Shown here: positions 1 to 11,682 of the stretch, piece by piece
Numbering within the stretch: position 1 is the first letter of the stretch
How the letters are laid out: every line of letters begins with the position of its first letter
Assembly: GCA_032718475.1 (NCBI GenBank)
Contig: JAUCBJ010005077.1
Location: 1 to 21,766 of the forward strand
Origin: Nemertoderma westbladi
Lineage: Eukaryota; Xenacoelomorpha; Nemertodermatida; Nemertodermatidae
Reading direction: 5' to 3'
DNA: 21,766 nucleotides
Position numbers and translations under genes: made by a program
The notes under the pieces: model-generated
The model's database searches: none
Told to the model about the DNA's origin: nothing
The model's input: only the letters and a program-made list of their open reading frames with translations

Positions 1-655
1 TAGGAGGGATTAATTGTAGGTGGATTAATTGTAGGAGGGGATTAATTGAAGGGAGGGGATTAATTGAAGGAGGGGATTAATTGTGGGAGGGGATTAATTG
101 TGGGAGGGGATTAATTGTAGGGAGGGGATTAATTGTAGGAGGGGGATTAATTGTAGGAGGGGATTATGAAGGGGTAGGGGGATTATGTAGGAGGGGGATT
201 ATGTAGGAGGGGATTATGAAGGAGGGATTATGTAGGGGAGGGATTATGTAGGAGGGGATAGTGAAGGGGAGGTTGATTATGTAGGGAGGGGATTATGTAG
301 GAGGGGATTATGTAGGGGGAGGGGGATTAATTGAAGGAGGGATATGAAGGGGAGGGATTATGTAGGAGGGGATTATGAAGGAAGGGGATTATGTAGGGGA
401 GGGGGATTATGTAGGAGGGATTATGTAGGAGGGGATTATGTAGGAGGGGATTATGTAGGAGGGGATTATGTAGGGGGAGGGGGGATTATGTAGGGAGGGA
501 TTATGTAGGGGAAGGGGATTATGAAGGGAGGGGATTATGTAGGGGAAGGGGATAATGAAGGAGGGATTATGTAGGGAGGGGATTATGTAGGGGGATTATG
601 TAGTGGAGGGGGATTATGTAGGGAGGGGATTATGTAGGAGGGGATTATGTAGGGA
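1..655. repeat. G-rich minisatellite, 15-17 bp unit
   Basis: Tandem short units built on GGAGGGGATTA. The first ~165 bases mostly use a 17 bp form containing GGATTAATTGTA. After that a 15 bp form containing GGATTATGTA dominates, with a few mixed copies near 320. Length variation comes mainly from the number of Gs. The array begins before the window edge, so its full length is unknown. It should lie in the CaMKII intron upstream of the first visible exon. No coding potential is apparent. Confidence 0.95.
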
Positions 656-1177
656 GACTAATTAATGTCAACCTCAGGAAACGGGGGGTTGGTGGGTGGG
701 TGTGGTGAGAGAGGCCGCAGTAATCTCTCCCCTTCACACAATACCAACATTCATTACAACAAGGACGCAGGGCAGGTGTGTCCGTCCGTCCCATCTCCTC
801 CAGTAAGGCAATGGGTTCAATAATAATTAATCGTTTCATCTAACCAAGGGGGGGGGGGGGGGGGGTAATGTTTGCTAATCGCCATAACAAACAATATTGG
901 AGTATCGAAATATCTTTCTGGTCGTAAGAAGCTAATCGTATTTCTTTTGAAACATATTTCTCTGTATATTAAACGATAGCGATGTGGTTTATCCTTCTGT
1001 CCTGTTCAGTGGATATCTATTCATTTTCATACCGAAATAAAGTTGTTAATAATGCAGATGCACACACAATATTAACAAACTATGTACTATTGCAGTGATA
1101 TATGAAATATTATTTTATTTGTCAAGTTACACCGTCAAGTATATTCTAGGAAACAACACTTGCAAATGTTCTAGGGG
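656..1177. other. Unique intronic DNA, no gene seen
   Basis: Mixed-composition sequence up to about 840, then AT-rich sequence up to the next minisatellite. The only notable element is the G homopolymer at 848-865. A 64-codon minus-strand ORF (645-839) has a small Cys cluster (CCNECWYC) but runs into the adjoining repeat and has no recognised family. I do not call it a gene. Confidence 0.6.
848..865 (+). repeat. Homopolymer G18
   Basis: Eighteen consecutive G residues on the + strand in otherwise AT-rich intron DNA. Its length is prone to slippage and sequencing error. Confidence 0.95.
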
Positions 1178-2082
1178 TAGTAAAGAAAAATATCGCGAGT
1201 AAAAATATCGAGAGTAGAAATATTAGGTGTTAAAAAATATCGCGAGTAAAAAATATCGAGAGTAAAAATATCGCGAGTAAAAAATATCGAGAGTAAAATT
1301 ATCGCGAGTAAAAAATATAGAGAGTAAAAATATCGCGAGTAAAAAATATCGAGAGTAAAAAATATCGAGGGTAAAAATATCGTGAGTAAAAAATATCGCG
1401 AGTAAAAAATATCGAGAGTAAAAAATATCGGGAGTAAAAAATATCGAGAGTAAAAATATTGAGAGTAAAAATATCGAGAGTAAAAATATTGAGAGTAAAA
1501 ATAGTGAGAGTAAAAATATCGCGAGTAAAAAATATCGAGAGTAAAAAATATCGAGGGTAAAAATATCGTGAGTAAAAAATATCGCGAGTAAAAAATATCG
1601 AGAGTAAAAAATATCGGGAGTAAAAAATATCGAGAGTAAAAATATTGAGAGTAAAAATATCGAGAGTAAAAAATATAGAGAGTAAAAATATCGCGAGTAA
1701 AAAATATCGAGAGTAAAAAATATCGAGGGTAAAAATATCGTGAGTAAAAAATATCGCGAGTAAAAAATATCGAGAGTAAAAAATATCGGGAGTAAAAAAT
1801 ATCGAGAGTAAAAATATAGAGAGTAAAAATATCGCGAGTAAAAAATATCGAGAGTAAAAAATATCGAGGGTAAAAATATCGTGAGTAAAAAATATCGCGA
1901 GTAAAAAATATCGAGAGTAAAAAATATCGGGAGTAAAAAATATCGAGAGTAGAAATAACGAGAGTAAAAATATTGAGGGTAAAAATATTGAGAGTAAAAA
2001 TATCGACAGTAAAAATATCGACAGTAAAAATATTGAGAGTAAAAATAGTGAGAGTAAAAATAGTAAAAATAGTTGAGTGTTA
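1178..2082 (+). repeat. AT-rich ~15 bp minisatellite, left arm
   Basis: About 60 tandem copies of a 14-16 bp unit, essentially TATCGAGAGTAAAAA with TATCGCGAG, TATCGTGAG, TATCGGGAG and TATTGAGAG variants. A block marked by CGAGGGTAAAAATATCGTGAG-type copies recurs with starts at about 1366, 1552, 1724 and 1865 (spacing 186, 172, 141), so the array has irregular higher-order repeats. The same unit appears in reverse complement at 3481-5433, making this the left arm of a large inverted repeat. Long ORFs over it result from the near 5-codon period and are not genes. Confidence 0.95.
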
Positions 2083-2085
2083 AAG

Positions 2086-2106
2086 TAATAATAATAATAA
2101 TAATAA
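2086..2106. repeat. (TAA)7 microsatellite
   Basis: Seven perfect TAA units sit between the left minisatellite arm and the antisense retrotransposon relic. On the minus strand this is (TTA)7, at the position expected for the 3' tail of the relic. CR1/L2-type elements commonly end in short tandem repeats, so it may mark that element's 3' end. Confidence 0.9.
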
Positions 2107-3480
2107 AGCAAATATTTATAAATCGCCTTGCCTAATAATAATGAAATTATTAATTGTCGGAATTAAGTTACGGTGGAAACTACAGCGGAAAGTTTTTTGC
2201 CTTCGTTTTGAAATCGTTTAGTTCTGTACAGATCCGAATTTGTATAGGCGAACTATTAAAAGTTACTGGTGCAGTGTAGTGTTCGTTGACCGTATGTTTT
2301 TAAGTTAAATTTGAGTACTATTAGAGTCCATAGTTGTTGTGTGCAGGTTGGGTTTTAATTTGGCTTCAACATGTCAAGAATGTATTCGGGTCGAGTTTGT
2401 TAATGGCTTTCCAAGTGATTAGAGCAATCTTGTATTTGATCCTTTATCGGACTGGTAACCAGTGTAGTTTTTAAGCGTCTGAGTAATGTGAGATACACTA
2501 GGGTGATTTTGAATGATCCTTGCGTAGTTATTCTGGACAACCTATAGTTGATCCAGTAGCTCATCAGGTATGTTATAGAGTAAGTTGTTGTTATGATCAA
2601 GTCGGGAGATGATTAGCGAATTTACTAACTTAGAAGCCTATTCTTCAGTTAGGTGTTGATGAATGCGAATAATGTTGCGGAGATGGAAATTGATGTTGGA
2701 AACTATCGCTGTAACTTGACTAGTCATCTTTAATTCTATGTCCTAACGAACTCCTAGAGTAGTATCAGTTGGTTTGGCTGAGAGAATTTTCTCACCAAGG
2801 TCGATAGAGAATTGCGATGCAAAATCCGAAAAGTTTGCTCCACGACCTATAAGTAAAATTTCAGTTTTACTGTCGTTGAGTTTGAGGTGTAGATTCTCTA
2901 ACGTTGCCTTAATTGTGTTCACGCAGTTTTTTTATCGCTGTTGAAACTGAGGCTTTATCAAGGGAGGTGATTATAATGTACAGCTGGTTATCATCAGCAT
3001 AGATGTGGAAGCCATATGATACAGTATCGCAGACATCCGCAACCGGAAAGCAGTAGATGAGGAACAAAATTGCTCCTAAAATCGATCCTTGTGGAATACA
3101 AGAGAGTAAATCGACAACCCTAGATCTCTTGCCGTTGATATTATAGTGAAGAATGATGATTTTGAAACGTAAGATTTCAACCACCTGTATACAACAACGC
3201 CTGATATACCAATGCGACGCAACATCTGTAGTAGGATTTCGTAGTCAACGAGGTCAAAGGCCGCTGATTGATCCAAAAAGAATTAAAGCAGCATGTTTAC
3301 CACTATCTATGATATTTATTAAATCGTTGTGGAGTCTGCATAAAACCGTTTCAACAAAATGGTGTTTTCTGTAACCAGAGATAAACTTTGGTATGAGATT
3401 TTGCGACACAAGATGGTTGGTTAATTGTATAGCTACATGTTTTTCGATGACTTTGGAGATAAGAAGGATAAATTCGATAC
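2107..3480 (-). mobile_element. CR1/L2-like non-LTR retrotransposon relic
   Basis: Minus-strand conceptual translation from about 3470 down to 2350 gives recognisable pieces of a non-LTR reverse transcriptase. They include LISKVIEKHVAIQL and LIPKFISGYRKHHFVET (fingers), then DQSAAFDLVDYEILL (motif A region, with the catalytic Asp). IPQGSILGAILFLIY (motif B) and FHIYADDNQLYI (motif C, YADD) follow, then LKLNDSKTEILLIG and a C-terminal region with FHLRNIIRIHQHL. The pieces lie in different frames: frameshifts near 3265, 3105 and 2930, and several in-frame stops (TAG, TAA, TGA), so the element is dead. The endonuclease and 5' part are missing; the upstream edge abuts the right minisatellite arm. 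Motif order fits the CR1/L2 group. The exact family needs a database search. Confidence 0.85.
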
Positions 3481-5433
3481 TTGCCTATTTTTACTCGCGA
3501 TATTTTTGCTCGCGATATTTTTACTCGCGATATTTTTACTCTCACTATTTGTACTCTCGATATTTTTACTCTCGATATTTTTACTCTCGATATTTTTACT
3601 CGCGATATTTTTACTCTCGATATCTTTACTCTCAATATTTTTACTCTCGATATTTTTACTCTCAATATTTTTACTCGCGATATTTTTACTCGCGATATTT
3701 TTACTCTCGATATTTTTACTCTCGATATTTTAACTCACAATATTTTTACTCACGATATTTTACTCTCGATATTTTTACTCTCGATATTTTTACTCGCGAT
3801 ATTTTTACTCTCACTATTTGTACTCTCGATATTTTTACTCGCGATATTTTTACTCGCGATATCTTTACTCTCGATATTTTACTCTCGATATTTTAACTCA
3901 CAATATTTTTACTCACGATATTTTACTCTCGATATTTTTACTCTCGATATTTTTACTCGCGATATTTTTACTCTCACTATTTGTACTCTCGATATTTTTA
4001 CTCGCGATATTTTTACTCGCGATATCTTTACTCTCGATATTTTACTCTCGATATTTTAACTCACAATATTTTTACTCACGATATTTTACTCTCAATATTT
4101 TTACTCAAGATATTTTTACTCTCGATATCCTAACTCTCAATATTTTTACTCTCAATATTTTTACTCTCGATATTTTTCAACACTCGATATTTTTACTCTC
4201 GATATTTTTACTCTCGATATTTTTACTCTCGATATTTTTACTCTCGATATTTTTACTCGCGATATTTTTACTCTCACTATTTGTACTCTCGATATTTTTA
4301 CTCGCGATATTTTTACTCGCGATATCTTTACTCTCGATATTTTACTCTCGATATTTTAACTCACAATATTTTTACTCACGATATTTTACTCTCGATATTT
4401 TTACTCTCAATATTTTTACTCGCGATATTTTTACTCTCAATATTTTTCAACACTCGATATTTTTACTCTCGATATTTCTACTCTCGATATTTTACTCTCG
4501 ATATTTTTACTCTCAATATTTTTACTCTCGATATTTTTACTCTCGATATTTCTACTCTCGATATTTTACTCGCGATATTTTTACTCGCGATATTTTTACT
4601 CGCGATATTTTAACTCGCGATATTTTTACTCTCGATATTTTTACTCTCGATATTTTTACTCGCGATATTTTTACTCTCGATATTTTTTCTCTCGATATTT
4701 TTTCTCTCGATATTTTTACTCGCGATATTTTTACTCGCGATATCTTTACTCTCGATATTTTTACTCTCGATATTTTTACTCTGGATATTTTTACTCTCGA
4801 TATCTTTACTCTCGATATTTTTACTCTCAATATTTTTACTCACGATATTTCACTCTCGATATTTTAACTCTCAATATTTTTACTCTCAATATTTTTACTC
4901 TCAATATTTTTACTCACGATATTTTAGTCTCGATATTTTTACTCTCAATATTTTTACTCGCGACTTTCGATATTTTTATTCGCGATATTTTTTCTCACGA
5001 TATTTCACTCTCGATATTTTAACTCTCAATATTTTTACTCGCGATATTTTTACTCTCAATATTTTTACTCTCAATATTTTTACTCTCAATATTTTTACTC
5101 TCGATATTTTTACTCTCAATATTTTTACTCACGATATTTTAGTCTCGATATTTTTACTCTCGATATTTTTACTCTCAATATTTTTACTCACGATATTTTA
5201 GTCTCGATATTTTTACTCTCAATATTTTTACTCGCGATATCTTTACTTTCGATATTTTTACTCGCGATATTTTTTCTCACGATATTTCACTCTCGATATT
5301 TTAACTCTCAATATTTTTACTCGCGATATTTTTACTCGCGATATTTTTACTCTCAATATTTTTACTCGCGATATTTTTTCTCTCAATATTTTTACTCTCA
5401 ATATTTTTACTCTCAATATTTTTACTCGCGATT
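3481..5433 (-). repeat. AT-rich ~15 bp minisatellite, right arm (inverted)
   Basis: About 130 copies of the reverse complement of the 1178-2082 unit, reading TTTTTACTCTCGATA on the + strand with CTCGCGATA, CTCAATA and CTCACGATA variants. A block starting CTCACTATTTGTACTC recurs at about 3541, 3810, 3973 and 4273. Rare variants are shared with the left arm: the ATAGTGAGAG type and a copy carrying GTGTT (rc AACAC). This suggests common origin of the two arms, not coincidence. The array ends about 100 bp before the first kinase exon. Open frames of up to ~350 codons follow from the near-15 bp period. Confidence 0.95.
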
Positions 5434-6304
<871 letters not shown>

Positions 6305-7014
6305 CAGCGACGGAATACGATAAGATACGAAATTATATTTTCGTATTTTCTTCGTATCGAATGTCATTCGTAATAATTGATTTCCTATCGTATTTTCATA
6401 TCATATATTTTTTATAATGTTAATATTTTTAATAGTCAAACCAGAGATCACACCACTTTTTTATTTGTTTACAAATTTTTACAAATTGTTGTATAATATA
6501 ATGACAGCATATTATTACGTCAAAGGATTTGGTAATTATCTGTTTATTATAGAATAAGTAAAATGACCACTGAGCTATTATAATTATAATTACAGTTTAA
6601 TAAATTTGTGGAAAGAACTCTAATGGTATTGCGAAGACCTACTATTAGGTCTCGTATTGCATAGAGTCGTTCTTGTCATTGGCTTGTTGCCTTTGCATGC
6701 AGCTAAGTGTGTCTTGTCAAATTCCTAATCAGTGTTATGTCAGTTTCGAAAATAGAAAGTTATAATGGAAGTAATGGAACATTGAAATATAACAACATTT
6801 ACTTCGATATTTTTAGAAATTGTTTTCTCAGAGTAATACAAATTAAATTAAATACATTTTATTAAATCAACTCTAAATAAAATGCGATGCAAAACATTTA
6901 CGAAACTGTTTTCGTATTGTTTTTCGTATCGTATAGTATTTCCTCAAAATCGCATTTAGTAAAAAAATCGCATCATGAAAAGTTTTGTTTGTATCGTATC
7001 GTATCCAATCCCTG
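6305..7014. mobile_element. Candidate non-autonomous hAT-like element
   Basis: The ends are imperfect terminal inverted repeats of about 28 bp. The left end starts CAGCGACGGAATACGATAAG at 6305. The reverse complement of the right end, finishing at 7014, starts CAGGGATTGGATACGATACG. Roughly 22 of 28 positions match. CAGGG-type termini are typical of hAT DNA transposons. Both subterminal regions are dense in TTCGTAT/ATACGAA words, as seen for transposase-binding sites. The interior is ~650 bp, AT-rich, and has no transposase ORF, so it would be a MITE-like derivative. The 8 bp flanks (6297-6304 and 7015-7022) match at only about half of positions, so no convincing target-site duplication is seen. 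Alternatively it is an old or chance inverted repeat. Confidence 0.45.
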
Positions 7015-7659
7015 GAACTGTTGCCATAGAATAGAAGTGTCAAAAATGTTCAAGAAATACAGAATACTCTGTCCCTGCTGTAATGCGCCAACACAAACCT
7101 AACGAGTTTGGCTGAACGTTAAATAAAAAGCCGAAAATATAAAGCATAAATGTCCACCGCGCTGTAATGAGTTTAGATTCTTTAGAAATTTTTATAACAT
7201 AGATTTCAGGTAAAAGTTTTGATACCATTGGAATCGTTCACTGCTAGCAGTAACGCCATTTTTGTATCACTCCCATGACTGTAGCAGTGGACATATCTTT
7301 GATTATGTATCATATAGGGGGAGACTTTCGACGCAATAAAAATTCATCCCTCTCCAGGGGAAATTCGACGCAAATAACAGCTGATTACTCTCAAAAATAA
7401 AACTGTAACCTGTTCTATTGTGTTTAGTTTATTGTTTTGGTTAAAATAACGTGTCACTGTAACCTGCTCCGCCTCTTTCCCTGTCTCTTATGTATAGGCT
7501 ACGTTGTGCTAAATACGATAAATAATATTATTGTGTCTATGCTTACATGGGATGTGTTACATGGATATTAATTCTGCCATCATAAGGTAGAACACCCTAT
7601 CTCAAATTTTTCGATTTTGCGGTTTTTATCGAGTCTGGCCAAATCGGGGGTGCTAGTAA
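7015..7659 (+). other. Intron DNA, nothing recognised
   Basis: AT-rich unique intron sequence. Two 10-mers occur twice at short distance: TTCGACGCAA at 7327 and 7364, and CTGTAACCTG at 7403 and 7457. No gene or RNA feature is supported. The 7040-7228 minus-strand ORF shows no recognisable domain. Confidence 0.6.
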
Positions 7660-8384
7660 GTGGACAAGAAATGTCGGAAGTAGATGGAGTGGATGGATCG
7701 GGGAGGTCGGAGGTAGATGGAGTGGATGGACAGGGGATGTCGGAGGTAGATGGAGTGGGGGGCATGGGATGTCGGAGGTAGATGGAGTGGATGGACAGGG
7801 GATGTCGGAGATAGATGGAGTGGGTGGACAGGGAATGTCGGAGGTAGATGGAGTGGATGGACAGGGGATGTCGGAGGTAGATGGAGTGGGTGGACAGGGG
7901 ATGTCGGAGGTAGATGGAGTGGGTGGACAGGGATTGTCGGAGGTAGATGGAGTGGATGGACAGGGGATGTCGGAGGTAGATGAGTGGGTGGACAGGGGAT
8001 GTCGGAGGTAGATGGAGTGGATGGACAGGGGATGTCGGAGGTAGATGGAGTGGGTGGACAAGGGATGTCGGAGGTAGATGGAGTGGGTGGACAGGGGATG
8101 TCGGAGGTAGATGGAGTGGGTGGACAGGGAATGTCGGAGGTAGATGGAGTGGATGGACAGGGGATGTCGGAGGTAGATAGAGTGGGTGGACAGGGGATGT
8201 CGGAGGTAGATGGAGTGGATGGACAGGGGATGTCGGAGGTAGATGGAGTGGGTGGACAAGGGATGTCGGAGGTAGATGGAGTGGGTGGACAGGGGATGTC
8301 GGAGGTAGATAGTGTGGGTGGACAGGGGATGTCGGAGGTAGATGGAGTGGGTGGACAGGGGATGTCGGAGGTAGATGGAGTGGG

Positions 8385-9000
8385 TAGACAATGGATGTCG
8401 CAGGTAGATGGAGTGGGTGGACAGGGAATGTCGGAGGTAGATGGAGTGGGTGGGCATGGGATGTCGGAGGTAGATGGAGTGGATGGGCAGGGGATGTCGG
8501 AGGTAGATGGAGTGGGTGGACAGGGGATGTCGGAGGTAGATGGAGTGGGTGGACAGGGGATGTCGGAGGTAGATGGAGTGGGTAGACAAGGGATGTCGGA
8601 GGTAGATGGAGTGGGTGGACAGGGGATGTCGGAGGTAGAAGGAGTGGGTAGACTAGGGATGTCGGAGGTAGATGGAGTGGGTGGACAGGGGATGTCGGAG
8701 GTAGATGGAATGGGTGGACAGGGGATGTCGGAGGTAGATGGAGTGGGTAGACAATGGATGTCACAGGTAAATGGAGTGGGTGGACAGGGAATGTCGGAGG
8801 TAGATGGAGTGGGTGGGCATGGGATGTCGGAGGTAGATGGAGTGGATGGGCAGGGGATGTCGGAGGTAGATGGAGTGGGTGGACAGGGGATGTCGGAGGT
8901 AGATGGAGTGGGTGGACAGGGGATGTCGGAGGTAGATGGAGTGGGTAGACAAGGGATGTCGGAGGTAGATGGAGTGGGTGGACAGGGGATGTCGGAGGTA
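8385..9000 (+). repeat. Higher-order repeat, 363 bp period (11 x 33)
   Basis: A block of 33 bp units marked by the rare copy GTAGACAATGGATGTC occurs at 8385 and again at 8748, exactly 363 bp apart. The rare variants after it (GGGCATGGG, then GGGCAGGGG copies) recur in the same order. This is a recent block duplication inside the array. Confidence 0.85.
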
Positions 9001-9835
9001 GAGGGATGTCGGAGGTAGATGGAGTGGATGGACAGGAGATGTCGGAGGTAGATGGAGTCGATGGACAGGGAATGACGGAGATAGAGTAGTGGGTGGGCGT
9101 GGGATGTCGGAGGTAGATGGAGTGGGTGGACAGGGAATGTCAGAGGTAGATGGAGTGGATGGACAGGTGATGTCGGAGGTAGATGGAGTGGATGGGCAGG
9201 GGATGTCGGAGGTAGATGGAGTGGATGGACAGGAGATGTCGGAGGTAGATGGAGTGGATGGACAGGGAATGACGGGGATAGAGTAGTGGGTGGGCGTGGG
9301 ATGTCGGAGGTAGATGGAGTGGGTGGACAGGGAATGTCGGAGGTAGATGGAGTGGATGGACAGGGGATGTCGGAGGTAGATGGAGTGGGTGGACAGGAGA
9401 TGTCGGAGGTAGATGGAGTGGATGGACAGGGAATGACGGAGATAGAGTAGTGGGTGGGCGTGGGATGTCGGAGGTAGATGGAGTGGATGGACAGGGATGT
9501 CGGGGGTAGATGAAGTGGGTGGGCAATGGATGTGGGAGGTAGATGGAATTGGTGGATGGGGGATGTCGGAGGTTAATGTGTAGATGAACAGGAGGTGTCG
9601 CGGGTAGATGGAGTGGATGGACAGGGTGATTCAGATGTAGATGGAGTGGATGGACAGGTGATGTCGGAGGTAGATGGAGTGGGTGGACAGGGGATGTCGG
9701 AGGTAGATGGAGTGGATGGACAGGGAATGACGGAGGTAGATATAGTGGGTGGGCATGGGATGTCGGAGGTAGATGGAGTGGGTGGGCATGGGATGTCGGA
9801 GGTAGATGGAGTGGATTGACAGGGTGTTTCAGAAG

Positions 9836-11336
9836 TAGATGGAGTGGATGGACAGGGGATGTCGGAGGTAGATGGAGTGGATGGACAGGGGATGTCGGAG
9901 GTAGATGGAGTGGATGGACAGGGTGTTTCAGAAGTAGATGGAGTGGATGGACAGGGGATGTCGGAGGTAGATGGAGTGGATAGACAGGGGATGTCGGAGG
10001 TAGATGGAGTGGACGGACAGGGAATGACGGAGGTAGATGTAGTGGGTGGGCATGGGATGTCGGAGGTAGATGGAGTGGATGGACAGGGGATGTCGGAGGT
10101 AGATAGAATTGGTGGACGGGGATGTGGGAAGTTAATGTGTAGATGAACAGGAGGTGTCGGGGGTAGATGGAGTGGATGGACAGGGTGTTTCAGAGGTAGA
10201 TGGAGTGGATGGACAGGGGGTGTTGGAGGTAGATGAAGTGGGTGGTCAATGGATGTCGGAGGTAGATGGAATTGGTGGACGGGGGATGTCGGAGGTTAAT
10301 TTGTAGATGAACAGGAGGTGTCGGGGGTAGATGGAGTGGATGGACAGGGTGATTCAGATGTAGATGGAGTGGATGGACAGGTGATGTCGGAGGTAGATGG
10401 AGTGGGTGGACAGGGGATGTCGGAGGTAGGGGGAGTGGGTAGACAAGGGATGTGGAGGTAGATGGAGTGGGTGGGCATGGGATGTCGGAGGTAGATGGAG
10501 TGGATGGACAGGGGATGTCGGAGGTAGATGGAGTGGATGGACAGGGGATGTCGGAGGTAGATAGAGTGGATGGACAGGGAAAGACGGAGGTAGATATAGT
10601 GGGTGGGCATGGGATGTCGGAGGTAGATGGAGTGGGTGGGCATGGGATGTCGGAGGTAGATGGAGTGGATGGACAGGGGATGTCGGAGGTAGATGGAGTG
10701 GATGGACAGGGGATGTCGGAGGTAGATAGAGTGGATGGACAGGGAATGACGGAGGTAGATATAGTGGGTGGGCATGGGATGTCGGAGGTAGATTGAGTGG
10801 GTGGACAGGGGATGTCGGAGGTAGATGGAGTGGATGGACAGGGGATGTCGGAGGTAGATGGAGTGGATGGACAGGGGATGTCGGAGGTAGATGGAGTGGA
10901 TGGACAGGGTGTTTCAGAAGTAGATGGAGTGGATGGACAGGGGATGTCGGAGGTAGATGGAGTGGATAGACAGGGGATGTCGGAGGTAGATGGAGTGGAC
11001 GGACAGGGAATGACGGAGGTAGATGTAGTGGGTGGGCATGGGATGTCGGAGGTAGATGGAGTGGATGGACAGGGGATGTCGGAGGTAGATAGAATTGGTG
11101 GACGGGGATGTCGGAAGTTAATGTGTAGATGAACAGGAGGTGTCGGGGGTAGATGGAGTGGATGGACAGGGTGTTTCAGAGGTAGATGGAGTGGATGGAC
11201 AGGGGGTGTTGGAGGTAGATGAAGTGGGTGGTCAATGGATGTCGGAGGTAGATGGAATTGGTGGACGGGGGATGTCGGAGGTTAATTTGTAGATGAACAG
11301 GAGGTGTCGGGGGTAGATGGAGTGGATGGACAGGGT
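9836..11336 (+). repeat. Higher-order repeat, 986 bp offset
   Basis: Blocks 9836-10350 and 10822-11336 (~515 bp each) match nearly base for base at an offset of 986 bp. Shared landmarks are GTGTTTCAGAAGTAGATGG (9924/10910), AGATAGAATTGGTGGACGG (10101/11087) and the TTAATGTGTAGATGAACAGG variant. The offset is not a multiple of 33, so the duplicated segment included units with small indels. Shorter duplications are nested around it: 723 bp for GTGATTCAGATG at 9626/10349, and 165 bp at 10561/10726. Confidence 0.85.
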
Positions 11337-11682
11337 GTTTCAGAGGTAGATTGAGTGGATGGACAGGGGGTGTTGGAGGTAGATGAAGTGGGTGGTCAAT
11401 GGATGTCGGAGGTAGATGGAATTGGTGGACGCGGGATGTCGGAGGTAGATGGAGTGGATGGACAGGGGGTGTTGGACGTTAATGTGTAGATGAACACGGG
11501 GTATTGGAGGTAGATGGAGTGGATGGACAGGGGGTGTTGGAGGTAGATGGAGTGGATGGACAGGGTATGTCGGAGGTAGATGGAGTGGGTGGACAGGGGA
11601 TGTTGGAGGTAGATGGAGTGGATGGACAGGGGGTGTTGGAGGTAGATGGAGTGGGTGGACAGGGGATGTTGGAGGTAGATAT

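Larger units (their letters stand above)
7660..11682 (+). repeat. 33 bp G-rich minisatellite in intron
   Basis: About 120 tandem copies of a 33 bp unit composed of ATGGAGTGGATGGACAGGG followed by GATGTCGGAGGTAG. The alternating form has GTGGGTGG in place of GTGGATGG. A typical unit has 18 G and only 2 C, so the + (transcribed-sense) strand is strongly G-rich. Because 33 is 11 codons, frames stay open on both strands. One + frame repeats MSEVDGVGGQG and a minus frame repeats HPLHLPPTSPV, with ORFs up to 344 and 394 codons. The array lies inside the CaMKII intron, ORF starts and ends fall at arbitrary array positions, and no splice logic links them to the kinase, so I treat it as non-coding. 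Higher-order duplications are listed separately. Confidence 0.95.

Noticed and set aside
645-839. 64-codon minus-strand ORF with a CCNECWYC cluster as a zinc-binding protein piece
   Set aside because: Its C-terminus lies in minisatellite DNA, no domain is recognisable beyond a few Cys residues, and there is no splice or promoter context.
3393-4867. ORFs reading FLLSIF/FTLDIF/FYSRYF repeats
   Set aside because: Translation of a ~15 bp (5-codon) AT-rich minisatellite in several frames and strands. It looks superficially like a hydrophobic repeat protein but has no coding signature.
7580-9018. Long ORFs (344 codons +, 394 codons -) over the 33 bp array as a repetitive secreted or structural protein
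   Set aside because: The period is 11 codons, so all frames without a stop in one unit stay open. The ORFs are intronic, have no signal peptide or unique domain, and start and stop where variant units happen to fall.
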